Shown in pieces: positions 25,782 through 34,002 of a DNA stretch of 60,974 bases. Under the pieces are notes generated by a model. It saw nothing but the letters and a program-made list of their open reading frames with translations. It ran no database searches and was not told the DNA's origin. Both the position numbers and the translations under genes were made by a program. The stretch comes from Gammaproteobacteria bacterium. Lineage in GTDB: Bacteria; Pseudomonadota; Gammaproteobacteria; DSM-16500. Positions within the stretch are counted from its first letter, which is position 1; each line of letters starts with the position of its first letter. The stretch is taken from the NCBI GenBank assembly GCA_013287745.1, contig JABDDF010000006.1:1-60974 (forward strand). The letters run 5' to 3'.

Positions 25782-26384
25782 CTACTTGCGCTGCGGCCCT
25801 TGCGGAGCAAGTTCATCAGCAGAATCAAACCAAGCAGGATCCATGCCAAAGCTAAAACAGACTTTGTCAAAACGACTTGCTTCTTGTTCACTGGTCAATG
25901 AACTTATACCATCTAATAAACTAATGTACGTTTGGTAATTCGCTGCATCATCCTTTATTGCCATATGAATAATTTCATTCAACATCCCTACAAAAGAACC
26001 ATGGCAATAAATGGGTTTCGCTTGCCGATAGCCATCAGAAAGATAACTCACAATGACTTGCCAGCATTCTTCATAACTCATGGCAGCATTTTCAGATTTA
26101 GATAATTCTTCTTCAATTTGCTTTGCAATACCAGTATGCGCACGCGCGGTAAAATATTCGCTAACATATCGATTGAACAAAGCAGCGGTTTTTATAGCAG
26201 GCGCTTGTTGATCAAAACCAGCTATTTTTTCTTTTACAGTAGCCACGAATTCACGTGAATCTTTTATTTGTCTAAACAGGGTTAATATATTATCTGGATA
26301 AGGTGGAAACATATCTGAAGCATTTGAATAATCTATTGCATAATTTTGTCCCAAGTCTTTGCCGCAATGGTGTAGGTAAGTCAC
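25782..26384 (-). CDS. unknown protein translationally coupled to mobile mystery protein B
   Basis: About 200 residues, mostly helical and acidic, with no signal peptide, membrane segment or domain that I recognise. The frame extends to a TTG at 26387. The GTG at 26384 is preferred because it overlaps the stop of the upstream Fic-type gene in GTGA, the usual coupling arrangement. A central segment YEECWQVIVSYLSDGYRQAK and the C-terminal FSFGMDPAWFDSADEL are notable. As the third gene of the mobile mystery A/B unit it may be a partner, target or regulator of the Fic-type protein, but that is inference. Confidence 0.7.
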   Translation of the reverse strand: MTYLHHCGKDLGQNYAIDYSNASDMFPPYPDNILTLFRQIKDSREFVATVKEKIAGFDQQAPAIKTAALFNRYVSEYFTARAHTGIAKQIEEELSKSENAAMSYEECWQVIVSYLSDGYRQAKPIYCHGSFVGMLNEIIHMAIKDDAANYQTYISLLDGISSLTSEQEASRFDKVCFSFGMDPAWFDSADELAPQGPQRK

Positions 26385-26971
26385 CAATTTTTCCCATTTT
26401 TTAAATACGTCAATGCAAAAATAACAATCATGCAGTTTGTTAGCGCTTCAATATACTGTTTTCGTATTGGACCTTCTCCCTCTAATTTTTGTTTACCCCA
26501 TGTGAAACGAGCTTGGCCAGCTTGTATAAGTAATAAATCAGTCATCAATCTTGCATGTCGGCCATTACCATTGGGGAAAGGATGAACTGCGACTAGTCGA
26601 TGATGAAAACGATAAGCAATTTCATCAAGTGGAAAACTTTTATGTATAATTTGATAACGAACATCTTCTAAAAGATTATTTAAATCAGTTGTAATTTTAA
26701 AGGGACTAACACCAATATTTCTCTCGGTAGTTCTAAACTGTCCCGCCCATATCCATGTATCACCAAACATTTTTGTATGTAATAGTTTTGTAAATTCTAT
26801 AGTGAGAAAATTTCTATGATTAGAATGTAAAAATAGCCAGTTTTCTGCTTTTAATATGTTAGCAGCTTCCCATTCATTTAATTGACTTTGAGTTGTGATA
26901 TGCAGGGGAATTAGCCCAGCAATTTCATCTGGATCAAGCGGTGTTGCTCCATGAGCATATTCAAATTTCAT
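26381..26971 (-). CDS. mobile mystery protein B (Fic domain)
   Basis: A 196-residue Fic-fold protein of the mobile mystery protein B family, found with protein A in scattered genomic islands. The Fic motif HPFPNGNGRHAR is at residues 130-141, where the usual acidic residue after HPF (D/E) is Asn at HPFPN. The N-terminal signature is YAHGATPLDPDEIAGLIP, and the flap region contains TWIWAGQFRTTERNIG. No inhibitory S/TxxxE(G/N) helix is evident inside it. The start lies 2 bp after the mobile mystery A stop and the stop overlaps the next gene, so three genes are coupled. A toxin-antitoxin-like function has been suggested for this pair but is not established. Confidence 0.92.
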   Translation of the reverse strand: MKFEYAHGATPLDPDEIAGLIPLHITTQSQLNEWEAANILKAENWLFLHSNHRNFLTIEFTKLLHTKMFGDTWIWAGQFRTTERNIGVSPFKITTDLNNLLEDVRYQIIHKSFPLDEIAYRFHHRLVAVHPFPNGNGRHARLMTDLLLIQAGQARFTWGKQKLEGEGPIRKQYIEALTNCMIVIFALTYLKNGKNW

Positions 26972-26973
26972 TG

Positions 26974-27501
26974 TTATTTTTTCTTTTGTTGTAAATGTTC
27001 AAGTAATTTTTGGAATAAATCAGTTTGCTTGGCGGGTGCGGCCCAAAATTTTTTATCTAGATGTTCCGCTAATTTTTTAGCAAGCCCATCTTTCTGAATT
27101 TTTAGAGCGTCGGCATCTAGTGATTGTGCTTCTAATGACATCGAATGCGCTACGTTTGCTATTCTCTCTTCCGCAACTTGTTCTGCTCTTGTCTTAATAA
27201 TGTCTTCTAAAGTGGAGCTGCCTTTCGGTACGATAGCGTAAATTAATTCGCAGCCCAGCGCATTTGCAGCTTCATTTAAAGTTCGTAATGTAACGGAACC
27301 ATGCACCTCGGCATCTTCAAGTTGATTTACACGTCCGCGGGATAAGCCAAGACGGCTGGCAAATTGCTCTGCCGACATACTTAAGGCTACTCGCAATGTT
27401 TTTATCCATCCGGCTCTTGGTCTGCCATATTTTTTGCCTAGTGATTGCCATTCTTTTAACTGCTGATCAAGTTGCCTTATGGTAAGCCATTGATTATTCA
27501 T
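26974..27501 (-). CDS. mobile mystery protein A (HTH regulator)
   Basis: A 175-residue protein with an XRE-type helix-turn-helix at about residues 35-90 (LSMSAEQFASRLGLSRGRVNQLEDAE, then GSVTLRTLNEAANALGCELIYA) and a C-terminal helical extension rich in Glu/Lys. It opens IRQLDQQLKEWQSLGKKYGRPRAGWIK, the mobile mystery protein A signature. It most likely represses its own operon through the palindromes and TATACAAAT repeats just upstream. AGGTG precedes the ATG. It is the first gene of the three-gene unit with the Fic-type protein B. Confidence 0.92.
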   Translation of the reverse strand: MNNQWLTIRQLDQQLKEWQSLGKKYGRPRAGWIKTLRVALSMSAEQFASRLGLSRGRVNQLEDAEVHGSVTLRTLNEAANALGCELIYAIVPKGSSTLEDIIKTRAEQVAEERIANVAHSMSLEAQSLDADALKIQKDGLAKKLAEHLDKKFWAAPAKQTDLFQKLLEHLQQKKK

Positions 27502-27528
27502 ACAAACACCTAATTTGTCTATATATTT

Positions 27529-27596
27529 ATATACAAATTATAGCATGTGTGTACACATATTTGTGATCATTTCTAAAATAAAATGTATACAAATAT
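27529..27596 (-). promoter_or_regulatory. mobile mystery operon promoter and operator candidates
   Basis: Reading on the minus strand, a TATAAT -10 lies at 27542-27537 with a weak -35. The perfect palindrome TGTGTACACA (27548-27557) sits between them. The sequence TATACAAAT occurs at 27530-27538 and 27587-27595 on the plus strand, flanking it. Such symmetry around a promoter fits autorepression by the HTH protein. Confidence 0.55.
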
Positions 27597-27607
27597 ATAA
27601 GCAATAA

Positions 27608-29845
27608 TCACACCTCACCCTTAATCTGCGCCAAATTCCCCAATATTTTCTTCATCGCCTCTTCTATCATTTGTATTTTATTTTTCAATGGCTCTCTCTT
27701 TGCATCCAGTGCTTCGGCTGTTAAAGATAATTTTCGATCATTTAATTCATCCAGCAGCGCATCCTTAGCACGCAAGACTTCCTTGCTTTCCTGCTGAACT
27801 TGTGTGACAGCGGCATCAATTTGTGAATATAAATCTACAACGCGAGTTTGACGTTCATCCGAAACACGGCCATAACTTTGATTCTGTTGTTTGATAAAAT
27901 TTAAAATAAGACTCTTTGCTTCCTGATGCTGTTTGCGAATATTTTCTATGTTATAGGAACTCACGAGATCATTAGTTGCAAAAATTTGCTGATAATAAGA
28001 CAGAGAAGCGGCAGGTTCATGGATGCTGACTAAGACATTATTGAGTGAAGCAGCCAAAGTTTGCATGCGATTAATTTTTTCCGTTAATAGATCGGTATTA
28101 GTATCTGTATCAATTTGAGTTTGTAATTCAGTCAGTGACTGCATAATTTGCCCCGCTTCAGTTTCTTTAGCAGTAATAGTCTGCATGAGGGCGTCAATTT
28201 TACGCTGCACGTTTTTTAATTTACGATCCATATTAGCATCAATGCTTATTTTTTCATGCACGGCGGTCGTTAAAATATACTGTAATTGCCCATAGTTTTG
28301 CTTTGCTTGCTGCAAAATAGGCAGACTTTCTTCTTTGCGATGTAATAATGTTTTGAAACGATCAATGCTAGTGCGGATGGATGCGCTGATTCTTTCAGCT
28401 TCTTTCATCGTGCGCTGTGTTTTATCCGTGATGTTATCAATTTGCATGATGCGTTTATAATTTTGCGCGCTTTGCTTGATTGCATCATTTTGTGCCTTGC
28501 AAAAATCATCAATAGATTTGTGATAGGCATGGGCTTCATCAGTAAATTTAAAATGAAAGCCGCGAGGAAAGGGAATGCGTACGATTTGAATCATGGCGGC
28601 ATTGGCAAACTGTGTTTCCTTAACTTCTTCTTGAAAAAATTGACGGTAAGCCGCATTCAATTGTCCCAATTTTTTCAGAATAATTTGTAATTCAGGCGAT
28701 TCTTCAGTCCAGGAAGTATTGCATTTTTGCAATAATCCCGGCTGATCTTTCTCTTCATTTGAAATAAGGGCTTGTAAATTATCCAAAGACAGAGGCGATA
28801 AATTATCTAAGCTTTCTTGCAGGCTATTTAATTCGCCGCTCTCTGTTAAATAAGCAATACTTGAAAATTTTCGGTTGAATTCATTAATTAATATTTTTTT
28901 CTCATTACTTGAAGCCGATGAAAATGGCTTGTTGATCAGCTCGCGATATTCTTTTGCAGCATGATATAAGGCTTCAACCACAAGTTGTTTGAATCGAGTA
29001 AATTGCTGCGCGCATTGATTTATTTCTTGATAAGCTTTCTGTGTCTCTTGATCAAATTGATCAGGTATGGGCGTAATTTCATTTATTTTCTGTTTCAATG
29101 AAGTATTTATTTTAATTAATTCGCTCGCTTCTTCTTCGATAGCTTGCCTGCTATGGTCTTGTAATTTTGTCTTACTTTCTTCTTGTAAGTCAGCGCTGTC
29201 TTTAAGCATTAAATTATTCATGTTATTACGTAGATTATCTGCTTGCTTGATCAGGTTATTTAAAGAAATGCCGCGGCTCTTACTCATCTCGACAATTTCT
29301 TTTTTTAAGTTGGCAATATCTGCAAAAATATCCGCTATTTTATCGCGTCCTTCTTGTGCAAGCGTCATTTTGATTGCTATCTTGGGCTTGTCTTCCTTCT
29401 TCGCAGAAGTTTGAGAGGCAGCAAATAGGCGCGTTTGTTCTTCTTCAAAATTGATTAATTGACGCTGAATAGTTTGTAAAATGTCATTGCTCAATTTAAT
29501 GCGTGAAGCTAATTGTTCTGTTTCTTTAATTTGAATACGTTCTGTTTGAAAGGGTTGTTCATGCACGGGCACAGTTAAGTTGCTATCAACTAAAAAACCA
29601 TCGGTACAGAAAACAGTAATAGATGATGCGCTTGGTGCGCGATAGACTTTTTTAATATAGAGATGTTTTTCCGTGATATCCTGCGGCATAGCAATGGCAA
29701 TGCTGTCGCAGATTTGACGGATAAATTGCTCTTGTTGCGCTTCAGTTAAGGCGGGTAAAATGCCATCGAAGGCTTTAGGATCAAAATAAGCATACAAATT
29801 GCGATCTACATTGGCGAGATGATAGGTACAGCGTGCTGTTTTCAT
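27608..29845 (-). CDS. large coiled-coil protein, candidate Dot/Icm substrate
   Basis: A 745-residue protein with a globular N-terminus (about 1-110, with ARCTYHLANVDRNLYAYF). Long predicted coiled coils then extend to the end, rich in Glu/Gln/Lys/Leu, for example LKKEIVEMSKSRGISLNNLIKQ. No signal peptide, membrane segment or enzyme motif is visible. The ATG at 29845 is chosen over the frame start at 29893 because AGGGAG lies at the right distance. It is divergent from the amino-sugar kinase across 150 bp. Effector status is suggested only by size, coiled coils, lack of recognisable family and presence of a Dot/Icm system. A structural or SMC-like role cannot be excluded. Confidence 0.72.
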   Translation of the reverse strand: MKTARCTYHLANVDRNLYAYFDPKAFDGILPALTEAQQEQFIRQICDSIAIAMPQDITEKHLYIKKVYRAPSASSITVFCTDGFLVDSNLTVPVHEQPFQTERIQIKETEQLASRIKLSNDILQTIQRQLINFEEEQTRLFAASQTSAKKEDKPKIAIKMTLAQEGRDKIADIFADIANLKKEIVEMSKSRGISLNNLIKQADNLRNNMNNLMLKDSADLQEESKTKLQDHSRQAIEEEASELIKINTSLKQKINEITPIPDQFDQETQKAYQEINQCAQQFTRFKQLVVEALYHAAKEYRELINKPFSSASSNEKKILINEFNRKFSSIAYLTESGELNSLQESLDNLSPLSLDNLQALISNEEKDQPGLLQKCNTSWTEESPELQIILKKLGQLNAAYRQFFQEEVKETQFANAAMIQIVRIPFPRGFHFKFTDEAHAYHKSIDDFCKAQNDAIKQSAQNYKRIMQIDNITDKTQRTMKEAERISASIRTSIDRFKTLLHRKEESLPILQQAKQNYGQLQYILTTAVHEKISIDANMDRKLKNVQRKIDALMQTITAKETEAGQIMQSLTELQTQIDTDTNTDLLTEKINRMQTLAASLNNVLVSIHEPAASLSYYQQIFATNDLVSSYNIENIRKQHQEAKSLILNFIKQQNQSYGRVSDERQTRVVDLYSQIDAAVTQVQQESKEVLRAKDALLDELNDRKLSLTAEALDAKREPLKNKIQMIEEAMKKILGNLAQIKGEV

Positions 29846-29995
29846 GGTGTCTCCCTGCGTGCGATCATTGCACTTCCTGCTTCCTGTAAGCACCTATTTT
29901 CTAATAAATTTTAATGGGAAATTCTACGCTGCTTTGATATTGAAAGATAGCAAGATTTAAGTTAGTTTCGATGATGATTGAGGAGATAAAACATA

Positions 29996-30874
29996 ATGGA
30001 AACTCTATATGTAGGCGTAGATGGCGGTGCATCAAAATGTATCGTTCGAGTTGAAGATGAAAGCGGACGCTTGTTAGGGCAGGCAACGAGTGGTTCTGCC
30101 AATATTCGTCTTTCCGTTCCGCAAAGTTGGCAATCCATTCGCACTGCCTTAGATGAAGTATTGCAGCCTTTGGGGCTTTCTTTTGACAAAGATCAGGCAC
30201 ACATGCAAGTTGCCATGGGTTTGGCGGGCTGTGAAGTGAAAGAAGCTTATGAAGCATTTTTACAAAAGGCAAAAGGATTTCCTAAACTCATTGTGACATC
30301 TGATGCTCACACGGCTTGCCTAGGTGCACATGCTGGTCATGATGGTGCCGTTATTATTATTGGTACGGGTGTGATTGGCTGGCAAATAGAAGGCGATCAT
30401 ACTTGCAGAGTGGGTGGTTTTGGATTTCCTCATGATGATGAAGGCGGCGGTGCATGGCTTGGTATGCAAGCCATGCGTATGACCCTGCGTTATTTGGATG
30501 GACGCTCACCCGTTTCAGCTTTGTCAAAAGCGGTGTATGACTCTTTTAATCAAAATCAGGATGCCTTGGTGACTTGGGCCAACCAAGCTAATTCAACGGC
30601 TTTTGCAGAACTTGCGCCGATTGTGATTAAGCTTGCCGCAAGTAGTGATGAAACTGCCGTGCGCATTATGCAAGAGGCGGCAGGTGCAGTGGATGGGGTG
30701 GCTGCGGCTTTATTGGCAGGGCAAAGACGGAAAGATCGGGCGCTTCCTTGTGTCTTGGTCGGTGGTGTTGCGGAATTTATCCAGCCTTATTTGGGGGAAG
30801 ATTTGCGCTCACGTTTGCAAGTTTGCAAGTTGCCGCCCGTTTCCGGCGCGCTTTTGTTATTAAGAGATTTGTAA
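29996..30874 (+). CDS. BadF/BadG-family sugar kinase, probable (N-acetyl)glucosamine kinase
   Basis: Predicted to phosphorylate glucosamine or N-acetylglucosamine with ATP in the cytosol. The 292-residue ASKHA fold has the phosphate-1 loop YVGVDGGASKCIVRV, the segment VTSDAHTACLGAH with a catalytic Asp, the phosphate-2 loop IIGTGVIGW, and the adenosine motif LVGGVAEFI. The region GFGFPHDDEGGGAWLG is typical of N-acetylglucosamine kinases in this family. TTGAGGAGAT precedes the ATG. nagA, which would act on GlcNAc-6-phosphate, lies 3 kb downstream on the same strand, separated by an unknown large gene. The exact sugar cannot be decided from sequence. Confidence 0.85.
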   Translation: METLYVGVDGGASKCIVRVEDESGRLLGQATSGSANIRLSVPQSWQSIRTALDEVLQPLGLSFDKDQAHMQVAMGLAGCEVKEAYEAFLQKAKGFPKLIVTSDAHTACLGAHAGHDGAVIIIGTGVIGWQIEGDHTCRVGGFGFPHDDEGGGAWLGMQAMRMTLRYLDGRSPVSALSKAVYDSFNQNQDALVTWANQANSTAFAELAPIVIKLAASSDETAVRIMQEAAGAVDGVAAALLAGQRRKDRALPCVLVGGVAEFIQPYLGEDLRSRLQVCKLPPVSGALLLLRDL

Positions 30875-30881
30875 ATAAATG

Positions 30882-30909
30882 TACAATAAGCCTAGTATTT
30901 GTGTATAAT
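30882..30909 (+). promoter_or_regulatory. promoter upstream of the 774-codon gene
   Basis: A -10 hexamer TATAAT at 30904-30909 lies 16-17 bp after a weak -35 (TACAAT, 30882-30887). The AT-rich leader of about 50 bp then carries GAGGGG before the ATG at 30965. It shows that the large gene has its own promoter rather than depending on the kinase. Confidence 0.5.
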
Positions 30910-30964
30910 ATGACACATCTATCGAGCTAATATAAAATTCTTATTAAAAATGAGGGGTTTATCA

Positions 30965-33274
30965 ATGTTTTCAAGTCAAAAACCAGCCACCAAAGTGATA
31001 TCAATTCCGGCTATCGAAAGGGTATTAGCTGCCTATACTGATGCCCGTCCAAAAGATATGGCAGTGAGTATTACGTTTGAGACTCAGGAGGATGATAATA
31101 CTTGCTTGGCACTAGCTGGTGTGGGGGCGAAAACAGCGGCAGCTTATGTGGGGGGCACGACAGGTGCTGCAGCCGTGTTAGGAATCGAATTTGTGCAAAA
31201 AATTGGAGAATTGTTCCAAGGCGCACAGCCAGATACCTATTATACTCGGCAATTAGAGTATCTCAGTGAGCCGGATTTACAGCCGAAAGCAGGTATGGCC
31301 GAACACAGAAAAATAACAGATAGCTTGCAAGGTCTATATCATATTTGTTTGGAATACCAAAGTTCAAAAGCATCGCGGCCAGGTTTTCTGTGGTTTGGTG
31401 AGCATAAGCAAAATGATTGCATCGATGATCCCAAATATTTAATTAATATTTTAATCGCGAGAAAAATAAAGGCGGCGGCTGAAGCGGATAATTATCAAGA
31501 CTATGAAAAACATAGGCAACATTTGACTGAATTTCTCGGTAAAATTTGCGCTGCAGACAATGAAGATCTTCTCTCTACTCGTTCAAATGATACCACCTAT
31601 CTTTCACTGATAACCCTCATTACTCAAGTTACATATCAGCTCACTTCGAATTCTTTAGATAACACTGCGAAAAATAATACTGAAAAATTAGCGAAATTAA
31701 TTGAAGATGCGAGATTCATTAGCACGCAAATAAGCGATAGTGTTGCAAGTATTAATACAAGACTCACGCATTTATTGTCCGAAGGTGAACCCAATCATTT
31801 TAAATTGTATGTTGAGCAAGTTAAAAAAGGCCAACCCCTCATTGGCAGGCTTACTAGTCTTACACAAATAGGAGACTCCCCTTATCTTAAATGGATCAGC
31901 GCTGTTCTTTATGGTAATTCAGATAAGCTTGATTTCAAATTATTGCGTTCTGGCTTTAAAGAATATACAAACATTGAATTATCAAAGGATGCAGCTCAAG
32001 CTTTAGCAGATATATTAATAGCAAAGAAACGCTTAACTGATTTATTGACGGCATTTGATGATCTCATTAGAGTGATTCATGGCAATCATTCAGCCTTTGC
32101 CAATATTTTAAATGACTATGTCAATTGGCTTAAACAAGTAAAAGAAGCACAAATACAATTAGAACTTAAGCAATTTAAATTTGCCAGTTTGTTGATGACG
32201 GGTTTTTCTTCTTTTACAGACCAATGTTATCGCTATCAATTTACTCGTTATGGCTTTGCTGAGTCGACACGAAAGGATGAATTAATTACTAATGCAGTGA
32301 TCGATGCAACTTGTTTGGCCTTAACAGAAGTTAAGCAAGAAGTGGAACAGAAAGAAAGTGATGCCATAGGACTATTTCAAAAAGCATTAGGCAATGAATA
32401 CTCTCATGTAACTGGTCTACTGCCACAGCAATTTATGCCTGCCATTGAAAAAGAAAAAATGGAAACGGTAGAGATTGAGGAAATGATGAATACTAGCTGG
32501 ATCTTAGTTGATGGAGGAGATGTGGAAGATACGGTAGTAGGTGAAGAAGTATCGCTGCGGGAAAAAATTAAAAGACTTCAAGAAATGGCATCTACCCCAC
32601 GGGAAATCATTCAAGAACAGGAAAAAAGAATTAAGGAAAAAGATGCTGTGATTGAACAACAGCAGACGCAAATTCAAGAACAGCAGCAGGAGCTTCATGA
32701 CAAAGATGCTGAAATTCAACGCTTGAAAGATGCTGCTGCCGAAGAATCACGAAAGCGTAAAATCAGAAATGAGAATCGAAAATATTTTGCAGAAATAAGT
32801 CATGGCTTTGATCAGTTGATGGAAAGCTATTGCGATCAAGATGGCTGTGGTGGATTTTTTCATGGCAATCGAGTTGGGGCGAGAAGATTCCAAAAACTAT
32901 TTCAAGATAAGATGTATGATTTATTTAAGTCAAATAACCAACTAGTTGGCCTTAGCGATGTGTTGGATGCGTTTATTGCTTTAATCAATGAACATGACGA
33001 CAAGCTTCTTAATGGAAACTATTACGGTGGTTCATTGAAATGTTATTTACTTGCCTTTTATGTATCGCAAACACATCAAAATCATTTTGTTGCTGGAAAT
33101 GATGCAAAAGCATTTACGCCTTTAGAAGCTTATGAACATTGTAAGGAAATGTTCTTCTGGGATATTAAAGAAACTTATCAAAAAATGAAGACCAAGCAAG
33201 CCGTGCAAATACAGTTAGCTGCTGGTGGTGTGCAGGCTCATCATCAATCAGTGGTGTATTTTAATAAGGCGTAG
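30965..33274 (+). CDS. large unknown protein with coiled coil, candidate Dot/Icm substrate
   Basis: A 769-residue protein. A small Ala/Gly-rich hydrophobic stretch (about residues 48-80, GAKTAAAYVGGTTGAAAVLG) could dip into a membrane. A helical body follows to about residue 500, then an acidic segment and a strong coiled coil at about 533-598 (IIQEQEKRIKEKDAVIEQQQ). The C-terminal domain (about 600-769) starts with ISHGFDQLMESYCDQDGCGGFF and contains WDIKETYQKMK. The ATG at 30965 has GAGGGG at 7-bp spacing. I do not recognise any family. Own promoter, size and context make it a reasonable effector candidate, not proven. Confidence 0.72.
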   Translation: MFSSQKPATKVISIPAIERVLAAYTDARPKDMAVSITFETQEDDNTCLALAGVGAKTAAAYVGGTTGAAAVLGIEFVQKIGELFQGAQPDTYYTRQLEYLSEPDLQPKAGMAEHRKITDSLQGLYHICLEYQSSKASRPGFLWFGEHKQNDCIDDPKYLINILIARKIKAAAEADNYQDYEKHRQHLTEFLGKICAADNEDLLSTRSNDTTYLSLITLITQVTYQLTSNSLDNTAKNNTEKLAKLIEDARFISTQISDSVASINTRLTHLLSEGEPNHFKLYVEQVKKGQPLIGRLTSLTQIGDSPYLKWISAVLYGNSDKLDFKLLRSGFKEYTNIELSKDAAQALADILIAKKRLTDLLTAFDDLIRVIHGNHSAFANILNDYVNWLKQVKEAQIQLELKQFKFASLLMTGFSSFTDQCYRYQFTRYGFAESTRKDELITNAVIDATCLALTEVKQEVEQKESDAIGLFQKALGNEYSHVTGLLPQQFMPAIEKEKMETVEIEEMMNTSWILVDGGDVEDTVVGEEVSLREKIKRLQEMASTPREIIQEQEKRIKEKDAVIEQQQTQIQEQQQELHDKDAEIQRLKDAAAEESRKRKIRNENRKYFAEISHGFDQLMESYCDQDGCGGFFHGNRVGARRFQKLFQDKMYDLFKSNNQLVGLSDVLDAFIALINEHDDKLLNGNYYGGSLKCYLLAFYVSQTHQNHFVAGNDAKAFTPLEAYEHCKEMFFWDIKETYQKMKTKQAVQIQLAAGGVQAHHQSVVYFNKA

Positions 33275-33296
33275 TTGGGTGTTATACCCTTCGAGA

Positions 33297-33405
33297 CGGC
33301 GCAAACCTCTGTCATTCCCGCGTAGGCGGGAACCTATCTTAAATTTACTTCTACTGCAAATTAGAAATAGGTTCCCGCCTACGCGGGAATGACAGAGGTT
33401 TGCGC
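33297..33405. repeat. family C inverted repeat
   Basis: Arms of about 42 bp: GGCGCAAACCTCTGTCATTC then CCGCGTAGGCGGGAACCTAT, with the exact complement at the right end around an AT-rich centre. It contains an inner small palindrome CCCGCGTAGGCGGG. The left flank carries CCTTCGAGACGGCG, which also borders family B and E repeats. Confidence 0.93.
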
Positions 33406-33465
33406 CCTTGATTGTTTAACCCATTTCCTAGAAAATCCCCTCATAGCCACCTAAAAGGAATTCCC

Positions 33466-33993
33466 ATGAAAATAAAATCTCTCATTTTACTGCTATTTTC
33501 ATTACTCTCCACCTCATTCGCTTTTGCCCTCTCACTCAGCAGTCAATCTTTTACCCCCTTCACTCAATTTGATAAAAAAACTATTTGCTCAGCAGAAGGT
33601 GGCGGCAATATTTCACCGCAATTAGCTTGGTCAGAGGTGCCAGCAGGTACGCGTTCCTTGCTACTCTTATTGCATGATCCTGATGCGCCGCATGAAGCAG
33701 GCTTTGTGCATTGGATCGTGTATTTGCAAAATCCTCAAATGACTTCCTTAGCAGAAGGCGCAACACAAACAAAGCAAGTCATATTTGCTTTAAACGGCAT
33801 GGATGAGAATGCTTATATGGGCCCCTGTCCGCCAGCAGGCACAGGTATTCATCGCTATAATTTTACTTTATATGCATTGAATACAGTCTTGGATGCCAGT
33901 GTCGCTAAAATGCATCAACATGATATTCTTAATAGAATTGCAACGAATATCATAGCGCAAGCTGTGTTGACAGGATTTTATAGCCACCCATAA
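33466..33993 (+). CDS. exported YbhB/YbcL-type phosphatidylethanolamine-binding-like protein
   Basis: A 175-residue periplasmic protein of the Raf-kinase-inhibitor-like (PEBP) family. A signal peptide (MKIKSLILLLFSLLSTSFAF, cleavage near AFA) precedes the PEBP core. Core segments are FTQFDKKTICSAEGGGNISP, LLLLLHDPDAPHEAGFVHWIVY with the ligand-pocket DPDAP and HW, and GPCPPAGTGIHRYNFTLYAL. The ATG at 33466 was chosen over the frame start at 33412 because it gives the signal peptide and has AAAGGA upstream. The cellular ligand of bacterial members is unknown. nagA starts 9 bp after its stop. Confidence 0.92.
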   Translation: MKIKSLILLLFSLLSTSFAFALSLSSQSFTPFTQFDKKTICSAEGGGNISPQLAWSEVPAGTRSLLLLLHDPDAPHEAGFVHWIVYLQNPQMTSLAEGATQTKQVIFALNGMDENAYMGPCPPAGTGIHRYNFTLYALNTVLDASVAKMHQHDILNRIATNIIAQAVLTGFYSHP

Positions 33994-34002
33994 GGAAGGC
34001 GC

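Noticed and set aside
29901-30272. 123-codon ORF antisense to the sugar kinase start
   Set aside because: It overlaps the well-supported kinase coding region and has no family features.
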